From Archegozetes longisetosus (taxonomy: Eukaryota > Arthropoda > Arachnida > Sarcoptiformes > Trhypochthoniidae): 64,000 nucleotides of DNA. The notes under the pieces are model-generated. The model made no database searches and was not told the DNA's origin. It saw nothing but the letters and a program-made list of their open reading frames with translations. A program made the translations under genes and the position numbers. The DNA lies in assembly GCA_018873245.2 (NCBI GenBank), contig JAEMBT020000008.1:5512001-5576000 (forward strand), read 5' to 3'. Below, piece by piece: positions 54,640-64,000 of this stretch. The first letter of the stretch is position 1. Every line of letters starts with the position of its first letter.

Positions 54640-55800
54640 AATGAAAGCATATTAGGTAGTAGCACATGGGCGCCGTGTGTGAAGTCTAATATTTAATTTG
54701 TTCTCTCCATACAGATGAATATTTAAACCGAAGAAATGTAATGACGGTGGAGTGAAAGTGAAGGATGTGCAGTGGTGAAAGCTGATGTGAACACATGTAT
54801 GGCGTGTTTTGATTTGTTGAAGCGGTACGGTCTGAGAGAGTGGAAAGTATGTCAGTTGAAGCACTTGAGGCACCGAGCGCCGATACTGAATACGGTCTGT
54901 TCTCTCTGCCCTTTCGGGTTTAGTGCGAGTAAATGGTCTGAGTGCGATGGAGCCCTGTGGCTAAAGAGAGACTAGAAACGGTGGAACACGTAAGTGTATT
55001 GTTTTCCGTGATGGTGTGGAGGGCTATGGATGTGGTGCAGAGCTTGAGGGGGTAGAAAGTATGTCAGATAGTAGCACATAGGCGCCGTGTATGAAACCTG
55101 ATGTGTGATTCGTAACCTCGATACTGACTGGAGTGCAGAGTTAAGAAAGTGAATGATGGCGGGAGAGACTGTGGTTGTGGTGCAGAGCCTGAGAGAACGG
55201 ACCATTTCACATAGTAGCACATAGGCGCCATGTGTGAAGCTTGATATGCGATCCGTTTTCTCTATACTGAAGGAAGCTCATTGAAGAGGTTGAGCTGTGG
55301 AGGGAGTAGAGGCCTCTAGCTGAGTGAAGCGTGAGAGAGCAAAAGGTAAGACTGGGTGTGGTGCAGAGCCTGAGTGTCTATACTGAATCTAATCCGTGCT
55401 CTTTGTACTTATAAGTTTAATGTAAGTAAAGGGTCTGAGTGCGATAGAGGTTTGTAGCTAAAGAGATACTAAGAGTGGCGAAGCAAGTATGTTGCATGTT
55501 CTGATGTGTTGGAGCTGAAGGCTGTGGGAGTGAAAGGAGAGACTGTGGATGTGGTGCAAGCCTGAGGGAGTGGAAACCATTTCAGTTAGTAGCACATAGG
55601 CGCCATGTGTGAATCCTGACTTGCGATCCGTTCCCTCGACACTGAAGGAAGCTCAATGAGTGATGGCGGGAGTAGAGGCCTCTAGCTGAGTGAAAGAAAG
55701 ATTGTGGTTGTGGTGCAAGCCTGAGGGAATGGATACCATTTCAGATAGTAACACATTGGCGCCATGTGCGAAGCCTGATTTGCCATCTGTTTCCTCGATA
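54640..55800. repeat. degenerate repeat tract upstream of RCC1-kinase gene, copy 2
   Basis: At least five occurrences of the ~60-bp box (about 54651, 55065, 55207, 55583, 55741) with tagtarcacat, ggcgccrtgtg and tgcgatccgtt elements. Spacing varies from about 140 to 400 bp. Lies 0.3 kb before the start of the best-preserved RCC1-kinase gene. Confidence 0.65.
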
Positions 55801-55899
55801 TGATGAAAGTGAGAGTAGAGGGCTCAGGTAAGCAGAAGTCAACAGATTGAGGTGGTCTGTTGACAGAATGATCAGAACTGGTGTCAATCAGGAGAGCAA

Positions 55900-56159
55900 G
55901 ACTGACTTTTTCAACTTTTGCAACTTGAACATAAAAGTTGGAGAGAAAGTGCGGACTGGAGAGTGGGAGTAGATTTCCAAATCTTGGAAGGCTTTAGAAT
56001 TGGAGGACAAGTGCAAAAGTTGAGTAGGTCAGTCTGGAGAGTCGAGTGAAAGGTTGGTTAAAAAGCGATCCTTCGAAATGAACACAGCCAGCAACTCTGA
56101 CGTTAGACATAGAGATAAGATAATTTTTTTGTTTGATTGCGATAAAATTTTTCGTTTCC
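55900..56159 (+). promoter_or_regulatory. conserved upstream region of RCC1-kinase gene 1
   Basis: Shared with 5340-5640 and 60135-60399, including ggacaagtgcaaaagttg and cagcaactctgacgttagac just upstream of the ATG. No TATA box is certain. Called regulatory from position and conservation between paralogues. Confidence 0.5.
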
Positions 56160-59100
56160 ATGAGACAAAATTTTTTCAATCGCAAAATGGACGAAATCAA
56201 CAAATACGAAATTTTCAAGCAGTTGAAATTGAATCAAGATTTCGTCAAAAAAATCAAACTTTTTCATGTTTTTGAAGATGATTTGAATAAAATCAATTTG
56301 ATCGTTGTCACAAATGACGACGAAACTTATGTTTTTGGTGGTAATTTTTGGGGAGTTTTAGGTTTCGGTCATTCGAATGAAGTAAAAAATTTGACGCTAA
56401 ACGAAAACTTGAGCAACAAACAAATCGTTGATTTCAAGAATGGTGAATTTCACGCAATTGCGCGCACTTCTGACGGAAAAGTTTATTGTTGGGGTTTGAA
56501 TGTTTTCGGAGTGTTAGGGAATGGAAGAAATGATTTTAAGACATATAAACCAGAATTGAATCAATATTTGAGTGATAAAAATATTGTCGACATTTGTTGT
56601 GGTTTTGAGCATTCACTTGTTTTGACAATTGACGGTCAAGTTTATGCGTGGGGTGGGAATGAATGTGGACAGATTGGGAATGGAAATAATGATGTTGGTG
56701 TGTTGATTCCATATCATGTGAATGAATTCAATGGAGAGAAAGTTAAAGCGATTGCATGTGGTGCGGGTCATTCAATGGCTTTGACGGAGAAGGGAAAAGT
56801 TTTCAGTTGGGGTTTGAATTATTCTGGACAACTGGGTTTCAAAAAGTTAAAAGAAAGAGACTCAAGAAATGCACCGAAACTTATCGAAATTAATGAAACT
56901 TTTGAGAAAATAAATTGTGGTCGATATCACAGTTTTTTGTTATCGCGTGATGGAGATATTTATGTGTTCGGTTGGAATAAATACGGACAACTCGGAGATG
57001 AAACAATCAAAGAGCAAAGTGAGACTCATTTGAAGTTGAAGAGTGAAAACAAATTCGCCGACATCGCGTCACATTGGCGTTACAACATTTCAATGGCTTT
57101 GTCGAAAGAAGGAGTTATTTTCATTTGGGGCAAATGTGGAGAAGAAGTGATAAAAACTCCGACTGAGACACAATTCAAGAGTTTCGATGAGGTTTTCGCT
57201 CATTGTTTTCAAGTGACATACAAAACTATTGTGATCAATGAAATGTTTGGAAACGGAATTTTTGCGCAAGTATTCATTGAGACCAAAGTGATCGGTTCTG
57301 GAAGTTTTGGTATTGTGAGCGAAGTAAGAAATAAGATAAACAACAAATTTTATGCCATTAAGAAAATTCCAATCAATTCTCAATCAGATAAATATGTGAA
57401 GAGAGAAATAGACATTTTAAGAAAATTGAAAAGTGACTTTGTTGTGAAGTTGGAGTCTTTCTGGACTGAAAATAATTATATCAAAACGAATGGATATAAG
57501 GAGTATGAAAGTATAAGTTCAGAACACATAGTGTTCCATCCTCACAATTCTCTCTTACTACATATTCAAATGGAATTGTGTCCGTTCACACTTAAAGATG
57601 CCATAAGTAAATTGAATAATGAGCTGAATCAAAAACCTCAAGAAATAATCAGTTGTTTGGGTTATTACATCGTGAGTGAACTGTTCATAGAAATATTAGA
57701 AGCTGTCAAGTTTATGCACGAACTCAATCCCCAATGATTCACAGAGATTTGAAACCATCAAATGTAATGATTATTAATGGACAAAATGGCAGGTTTATTA
57801 AGCTAGTTGATTTTGGATTGGCTAAACTTCATGAATCCGATGGACAGCCGAACATCACGACTTTCAAATATGCGGCTCCTGAAGTGATGATAGGAAGAAA
57901 TTATGATATTAAAGCTGATATTTATAGTTTAGGATTCATAATTCAAGAATTATTTAATATTGACCTCAATGAGTAATTATATTTAGTGTTTCACATTATT
58001 CATGACTTATACTCTTATTTCTCATCAATTCTTTAGGCCAGTCGGAAAAAATACAAAGTTGGAGATTAAATATTCAAATTTATTTGATTTAACTGAGCGT
58101 ATTATGTCACTCTCAAAGGCTAAAAGACCGAATTGTGAACAAATTCTGAGCGAAAGAAATATATGGGCCTTCAGTTTAGATGAACTAATAGGAGGTAAAC
58201 ATTTCGAAAGCAGTTCGAAAGTGATCAAAACTATTGAAGAAAGTTTCCATTTGTATTTCATCCAATCAAAACTCAATACACGATATGTACGAGATTTCAA
58301 GGAACTAGAAATGATTGGAAGCGGAAGATTTAGCAAAGTTTATAAAACATTCAATTCAATTGGTAAACAAAACTATGCAGTGAAAAAAGTTTTACTGAGA
58401 GGTAATAGAAAAATATATTACATATTTTGAAAAAATAACTTCTACAAAAAATTGACACATTATCAGGATTCTCTGACGAAATCGAGAATAAAAGTTTAGA
58501 ACAACTAAAACTCATGGCAGGTTTGCAAAGTGATCTTGTCGTACAGCATAAAAATTCGTGGATCGAAAACAATGAAATTCTTTACATTCAAATGGAGTTG
58601 TGTTTCAGTAATTTAAGAGATATATTGATGAGAAAGAGAAATGAGTTCCAAAGACAACAATTCCAACCAATGTCTCGATTAGAATATTACACCTCAAGTG
58701 AACTATTCAAAGAAATACTCGAAAGCCTTAATTATTTGCATAAGCAAAATCCCCCAATAATTCACAGAGATTTGAAACCGAGTAATATTTTGATTTCTAA
58801 TGGACTGAATGGGAGGTTTGTAAAATTGTCTGATTTTGGACTAACAGTTATTCAAGAACTCGCTAAACAAACTCGTACTCAAGGGTTAGAAACTTTTAAA
58901 TACACTGCTCCTGAAGTTCTTAAAGGCTTGACTTATGATATGAAAGCAGATATTTATAATTTAGGAGAAATTACTCAAGAATTATTTGATATTGACATAA
59001 ATACGTGAGTTTATAATTCAGATCAAGTACTGTATAAATTTGTTTTGTTTATAAATTTCACAGATTTTCAGATAATCCAATAACTGACAGACAATTTAAT

Positions 59101-59385
59101 GGAAAATATATGAAAATTGTTGAATTAATACCACAAATGATGTCACCAATCAAAAATTTGAGACCGAATTGTTATCAAATATTGCAAAACAAAAGTTTAT
59201 GGGCTATAGATATTAAGGAAATAGAGGACGATTTTTCTCAGTTATCAACAGAACAGCCAATAGAAGAAAATTTTCACAAGTATTTCATCAAAACCAAATT
59301 TAGAACATTTAATCGATCGATCACTGTCTCAAGATTTGACACTCAAACAATGGTTTGTCACGTGAAATCGCATATCTCAAAATAA
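56160..59385 (+). CDS. RCC1-repeat / tandem double protein kinase fusion, gene 1
   Basis: Exons 56160-57972, 58037-58401, 58467-59004 and 59064-59385 (introns 59-65 bp, GT-AG, phases matching) encode about 1010 residues if one frameshift is bridged. Residues about 55-340 are RCC1 repeats (YVFGGNFWGVLGFGH, YCWGLNVFGVLGNGR, YAWGGNECGQIGNGN, FSWGLNYSGQLGF, YVFGWNKYGQLGDE). Kinase 1 (about 375-655) has IGSGSFG, YAIKK, a hydrophilic insert before LLLHIQMELCPFTLKD, IHRDLKPSN, VDFGLAK and APE. Kinase 2 (about 692-945) has IGSGRFSKV, YAVKK, LYIQMELCFSNLRD, IHRDLKPSN, SDFGL and APE. The IQMELC and insert pattern recalls eIF2-alpha/PEK kinases. The frame breaks near 57735, where this copy has CCCC and kinase 2 and paralogues imply one base more. 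It could be a pseudogene lesion or a base-calling error. Substrate unknown; likely cytosolic, no signal peptide. Confidence 0.85.
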
Positions 59386-59546
59386 GCTATTAAAATATGA
59401 TTAGCCCTGGAACTGTTTTTGAGATTAAAATCGCACATTTCAAAATGGTTTAATTCTGTACTTTTGTCTATTATTTTTTCAATTTTAGCTTAAACATCAA
59501 ATGAGTGAATGTAAAGCATTTTTGTCTTAAATAAAAGATATAAATT
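59386..59546. other. 3' flank of RCC1-kinase gene 1
   Basis: Short AT-rich stretch after the stop; contains aataaaag just before the structured element and no ORF. Confidence 0.35.
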
Positions 59547-59646
59547 AGGGGCCCGCTCAGCTCAACGACAGCTGTGATCAAACAGCCTTAGGGATGCCAA
59601 TACTTCTCAGCCTAAAAGCTGGAGAAAAGGTATCAAAGGGGCCCCT
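59547..59646 (+). other. compact GC-rich foldable element, unknown
   Basis: A 100-base island, GC-rich against AT-rich flanks, closes with an 8-bp terminal stem aggggccc/gggcccct. Inside are hairpin gctgt-gatcaa-acagc (59571-59586) and a longer hairpin from atac (59600) to gtat (59633) with tctc/gaga and agc/gct stems. It could be a tiny MITE or a structured RNA. It has neither hammerhead nor convincing tRNA features. Confidence 0.4.
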
Positions 59647-60134
59647 TATACATAAAAATTTTATTTGAGCACATAGTTTTACAATTAACATCATCCATAG
59701 ACGAAATCTATTATTTGATGGCATAAATCATTCTCAACTCCGACAAAATATAATTTAATTGCGTCAAAATTGGTAATAAGTCTTTCAAAAGAGGGAAATA
59801 ATAAAAGTCACTTTATTTTACAGCTATTTTATACTTTTTATAATCATTGTTGGTACACTTAAAACAAGATTTCAATTGTTCGTTGCGTTTATATGAATGT
59901 TCGAAACGATTATAGATTTTCAATATCAGTTTATCTATCTAGAGGATGTCGAATTAGTGTTGATTCGGACTCATTATGTATAGATGACAATGACAGTTCG
60001 TCACCTCAGTAATATAATGCGCTAACTCGGGAAACTCTGTTTGGGAGAAAATTGAGTTTAAAGTTTAGAATCGGAATTACAAGAAGCTATAACAGCCGTA
60101 AAATTCATGATTTTATGTTTGATATAGATGTATA
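59647..60134. other. intergenic between RCC1-kinase genes 1 and 2
   Basis: AT-rich, no ORF or repeat recognised before the conserved upstream block begins. Confidence 0.4.
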
Positions 60135-60399
60135 TAGATTTCTCAACTTTTGTAACTTGAACATGAAAAGTTGGAGAGAAAGCGAATGTACAGTGAGGAC
60201 AGGATAGTTGAGGTAGTTCCCAAAACTTGGAAGGCTTTAGAATTGGAGGACAAGTGCAAAAGTTGAGTAGGTCAGTGTGGAAGGTCGAATGAAAGGTTGA
60301 TTCAATGGATGCCTTTCAAAATAAACACAGCTAGCAACTCTGACGTTAGACACAGAGATAAGATAATTTTCTTTGAGTGCTATAAAAATTTTCGTTTCC
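60135..60399 (+). promoter_or_regulatory. conserved upstream region of RCC1-kinase copy 2
   Basis: Third copy of the conserved block (ggacaagtgcaaaagttg, agcaactctgacgttagaca, inverted caactttt/aaaagttg). It is present without the degenerate repeat tract, so the block duplicated with the gene rather than with the tract. Confidence 0.5.
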
Positions 60400-62564
60400 A
60401 TGAGACAAAATTTTGTGCAATCGCGAAAATGGACGAAATCAAACAAATACGAAATTTTCAAACAGTTGAAATTGAGTCAGGATTTCGTTAAAAAAATCAA
60501 ACTTTTTCATGTTTTTGAAGATAATTGGAATAAAATCAATTTAATCATTGTCACAAATGACGACGAAACTTATGTTTTTGGTCATAATTATTCTGGAGTT
60601 TTAGGTTTTGGTCATGGGAATGAAGTGAAAAATTTGACTCTAAACAAAAACTTGAGCAACAAACAAATCGTTGATTTCAAGAATAGTTTTTTTCATGCAA
60701 TTGCGCGCACTATTGACGGAAAAGTTTATTGTTGGGGTTGGAATTATTGCGGAGTGTTAGGGAATGGAAGAAATGATGACGAGGCATATAAACCAGAATT
60801 GAATCAATATTTGATTGATAAAAACATTGTCGACATTTGTTGTGGTGCTGCGCATTCACTTGTTTTGACAATTGACGGTCAAGTTTATGCGTGGGATTCG
60901 AATGATTGTGGACGGATTGGGAATGGAAATAATAGGTGGCATTATTGCATCCCATATTGCATCCCATATTGCATCCCGATTCCATATCATGTCAATGAAT
61001 TCAATGTAGAGAAAGTTAAAGCGATTGCGTGTGGTTTCATCATTCAATGGCTTTAACAGAGAAGGGAAATGTTTTCAGTTGGGGTTGGAATAAATTTGGA
61101 CAACTAGGTTTCAAAACGTTGAAAGATGACTCAAGAAATGCACCGAAACTTATCGAAATTGATGAAGTTTTTGGAAAATAAATTGTGGTTCAGATCACAG
61201 TTTATTGTTATCGCGTGATGGCGATATTTATGTGTTCGGTTGGAACAAATTCGGACAACTCGGAGATGAAACAATCAAAGAGCAAAGTGAAACTCCATTG
61301 AAATTGAAGAGTGAAAACAAATTCATCGACGTCGCGTCACATTGGCGTCACAACATTTCAATGGCTCTTTCAAAAGAAGGAATTGTTTTCATTTGGGGCT
61401 ATTGTGGTGTTTCCACTTTTCTTTGAATTTCATTTGGGAAAAATATGATAAAAACCCCATTCGCCTCCAAATTTAAGAATTTCGATGATGTTTTTGCTCA
61501 TTACTTACAAATCACATACAAGACAAAATTTATCGATAAACGATTTGGAAACGGAAGATATAGTGAACAATTCATTGAATACAAATCAATTGGTTCCGGA
61601 AGTTTTGGCATTGTATGTGGAGCAAAGAATAGAAAAGACAATTTATTTTATGCCATTAAGAAAATTCCAATCAACGAAATGATTAGTGAAAGAGTGACAA
61701 AAGAAATAGAAACTCATCCAAAATCGAAAAGTTGCGTCGAGAGGGAAATAGACATTTTGAGAAAATTGAAAAGTGATTTTGTTGTGAAATTCGAATCCAT
61801 GTGGGTTGAAGATAATTATTTAAGTAATAAAAACCATAATCCAAGTTCTGAATTATGCACACAAAATAATAATTTCTTGCTACACATTCAAATGGAATTA
61901 TGCTTATTTACTCTAAGGGATGCAATCAATAAATTAAACAAGGAATTGAGTCAAAAATTATCACAAGTCATGAGCCCTTTGGGTTATTATATCTCGAGTA
62001 AATTATTTATAGAAATCCTGGAATGTGTTAATTTCTTGCATAAACAAAATCCTCCGATAATTCATAGGGATTTGAAACCGAGTAATATACTCATAACTAA
62101 TGGACTGAATGGTAGATTCGTCAAATTAGCTGACTTTGGTTTGGCAGTTGTTCACGAATTCATTAGTCAATCACGTACTCAAGGTGTTGGTACTGATCTC
62201 TATAGAGCACCTGAAGTAGCACAGGGAACAAACTATGACTCTAAAGCAGACATTTACAGTTTAGGATTTATTATTCAGGCATTATTCAATTTTGATATTA
62301 ATAAGTATTAAAAGTATTAAGATATATATCATTCCATTTATACTCTTTTGTTTATTCTTAAGGCAAATCGGAGAGGATTCAGATTTGAAGGGAAAATATT
62401 CAAAGTTATTTGATTTAGCTGAAAATATGACATCAGCTCGACAAAACAAAAGACCGAATTGTGAGCAAATACTAAGCGAAAGAAATCTGTGGGCCCTGAA
62501 TTTGAGCGAAAGTAAACTGAATTCGGAAGATGTTAAAAATATTTTGAAGAAAGTACTGCTATGA
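60400..62564 (+). pseudogene. RCC1-kinase copy 2, single kinase, several frameshifts
   Basis: ATG at 60400 (MRQNFVQSRKWTKSNKYEIF) leads into RCC1 repeats parallel to gene 1. Frame breaks occur at about 61036 (repeat reads ACGFIIQWL then stop) and 61170 (missing base before INCG), and an insertion with a stop lies near 61410-61440. From 61445 the kinase domain is long and intact: IGSGSFGIV, YAIKK, LLLHIQMELCLFTLRD, IHRDLKPSN, ADFGLAV, APE. An intron (62305-62362) and the C-lobe end (KRPNCEQILSERNLWAL) follow. The frame shifts near 62540 and stops at 62564 where gene 1 goes on to kinase 2, so the second kinase is lost. Confidence 0.85.
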
Positions 62565-62702
62565 TGTGTTTGAAAGTTGCATAATTTTTTAATTGCTTCT
62601 GTTAAAAAGTTCATCATCAAGCTTATTTTATCTCATATTTCATATTAACTGTTTGTATTCATAAAAGATCGGATGCATAAGAAATAAAAGTTCATCTTTT
62701 CA

Positions 62703-64000
62703 TTCAAACTCAAACTTTTTTATGTTTTTCAAATTGAAAATAAAATCAATTTGATCATTGTCACAAATGATGACGAAACTTATGTTTTTGGTGGTAATAG
62801 TTATGGAGTTTTAGGTTTTGGTCACTGGAATGAAGTAAAAAATTTGACTCTGAACGAAAACTTGAGCAACAAACAAATCGTTGATTTAAAGAATGGTTGG
62901 AATCATGCAATTGCGCGCACTATTGACGGAAAAGCTTATTGTTGGGGTTCGAATGTTTTCGGAGTGTTATGGAATGGAAGAAAAGTCTGGTCATGTGGAT
63001 CTAGTCATTCAATGACTTTAACAGAGAATGGAAATGTTTTCAGTTGGGGTCGGAATGATTCTAGACAATTTGGTTTCAAAAAAGTTGGAACAATATGACT
63101 CAAGAAATGCACCGAGACTTATCGAAGTTAATGAAGTTTTTGAGAAAATAAGTTGTGGCTCGCATCACAGTTTGTTGTTATCATGTGATGGCGATATTTA
63201 TGTGTTCGGTAGTAATAAGTTTGGACAACTAGGAGACGAAGCAATCAAAGAGCAAAGTGAAACTCCGTTGAAACTGAAGAGTGAATGCAAATTCACTGAT
63301 ATCATGGCACATTGGCATTACAACATTTCAATGGCTTTATCGAAGGAAGGAATTATTTTCATTTGGGGTAAATGTGGAGCAGAAGTGAGAAAAACTCCGA
63401 CTGAGACGCAATTCAAGAGTTTCGATGAGGTTTTCGCCTATTATTTCCAAATCACATACAAAAACTACAAAATAACTTATGAATCAGATGAAAACTTAAT
63501 TTCATATTCATTAAAAAGCGGAAAGTATGACCGAGAATTTAAACAAATTCATGTCGTTAATTCAGGTCATTTTGGAATTGTCTGCAAAGCAGTGAATTCA
63601 TATCATACTGTTTACGCAGTGAAGAAAATTCCGTTAATCTATGAAGAAATGAATACAAAAAAATTTCAGAAAGAATTAGATTTATTGCTGAAATCTAAAA
63701 GTGAGTTTGTAGTTCACTCCTTTCAAGCATGGGTTGAAAATAACTATCTCTCAAAAAGTAACAAAGAAATGAACCACAACTCTGGAATTAGTTCTGGACA
63801 TCAAGTATTTGATCCAAATAAACCACTTTTATTACACTTACAAATGGAATTTTGTCCGTTTACACTAAAAGAAGTCATTAATGAATTGAATGAAGAGTTA
63901 GATCAAAATTCATCAAAATCAATGAGTCCATTTTAGTTATTATATTCGAAGTGAATTATCTGTTGAAGTACTAGAAAGCGTTGATTATTTGCATAAACAA
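62703..64000 (+). pseudogene. RCC1-kinase copy 3, 5'-truncated, runs off the window
   Basis: Homology starts abruptly at about 62703 (KLKLFYVFQIENKINLIIVTND); no start codon, first ~30 residues or conserved upstream block exist. One to two RCC1 repeats are deleted in frame (WNGRKVWSCGSSHSMTL). An A-run at about 63080 shifts the frame. The kinase then reads VNSGHFGIV (first glycine of the loop lost), YAVKK, LLLHLQMEFCPFTLKE, and an extra base near 63930 gives a stop in MSPF. Homology continues (VLESVDYLHKQ) to the window edge. Confidence 0.85.

Larger units (their letters stand above)
51507..56310 (+). repeat. segmental duplication, copy 2
   Basis: Direct copy of 840-5775. It keeps the Fe-S region and the non-inverted 41-bp segment, so it is nearer the ancestral state in the GOGAT part, and it has the longer repeat tract. 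The GOGAT poly(A) signal is conserved (53026-53031). Confidence 0.9.

Noticed and set aside
57090-57383. 97-codon minus-strand ORF in RCC1-kinase gene 1
   Set aside because: Antisense shadow of the coding exon; not retained in paralogues.
59547-59646. Hammerhead or tRNA gene
   Set aside because: The CTGANGA/GAAA core is not present on either strand (one near match fails at the key G), and no B box precedes the 3' stem.
1-64000. CRISPR arrays, rRNA genes, prokaryotic operons or phage genes
   Set aside because: No regularly spaced repeat-spacer pattern, no rRNA signature and no adjacent bacterial genes were seen; the only bacterial-type gene is the isolated FAD monooxygenase.

Overview
The window looks like AT-rich nuclear DNA of an arthropod, most plausibly a mite or other chelicerate. 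The support is: protein genes with short GT-AG introns of about 55-100 bp (plus some long ones), TTAGG-type telomere-like repeats, an R1-clade LINE, Tc1/mariner elements, a fibrinogen-related lectin, an animal haem peroxidase and a DUF4728 tetraspan protein. The species cannot be fixed from sequence alone. There are no prokaryotic operons; one intron-less FAD monooxygenase looks laterally acquired.

Layout. 0.3-2.6 kb: decayed glutamate synthase (GOGAT) pseudogene, copy 1. 2.6-5.8 kb: a tRNA-like Pol III unit, a degenerate repeat tract, and the promoter plus first ~45 codons of an RCC1-kinase gene. 0.84-5.78 kb recurs at 51.5-56.3 kb as a direct segmental duplication. 6-8 kb: two internally deleted Tc1/mariner elements. 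9.5-13.9 kb: a four-exon DUF4728 membrane protein gene (minus). 14.9-15.5 kb: last exon of a PKD/TMEM130-like membrane protein (minus). 19.6-20.5 kb: a NUDT5-like Nudix protein with an eroded Nudix box. 21.5-23.4 kb: a three-exon fibrinogen-related protein. 26.9-28.0 kb: a TetX-like FAD monooxygenase. 31.4-38.1 kb: a nested transposon complex, in which a TIR element with 8-bp target duplication carries telomere-like repeats, a 4.9 kb R1-clade LINE inserted in those repeats, and a 1.06 kb near-perfect palindrome made of two transposase 3' ends. 38.3-41.4 kb: Tc1, foldback and TIR elements. 42.2-43.0 kb: three C-terminal exons of a haem peroxidase. 43.3-49.1 kb: transposon remnants and old duplicated segments. 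49.5-52.8 kb: GOGAT pseudogene, copy 2. 56.2-64.0 kb: a tandem array of RCC1-kinase genes and pseudogenes.

The strongest candidate for something undescribed is the RCC1-kinase family. An N-terminal RCC1-repeat region is followed by one or, in the best-preserved copy, two tandem protein kinase domains resembling eIF2-alpha kinases, with all catalytic motifs visible in both. At least four copies or fragments lie in the window, three sharing a conserved upstream segment. The second candidate is the telomere-repeat-targeted LINE nested in a DNA transposon; a paralogous unfilled version of the outer target site exists 14 kb away, so the order of events can be read from sequence. Several frameshifts lie at homopolymer runs, so some 'pseudogene' calls may reflect base-calling error.
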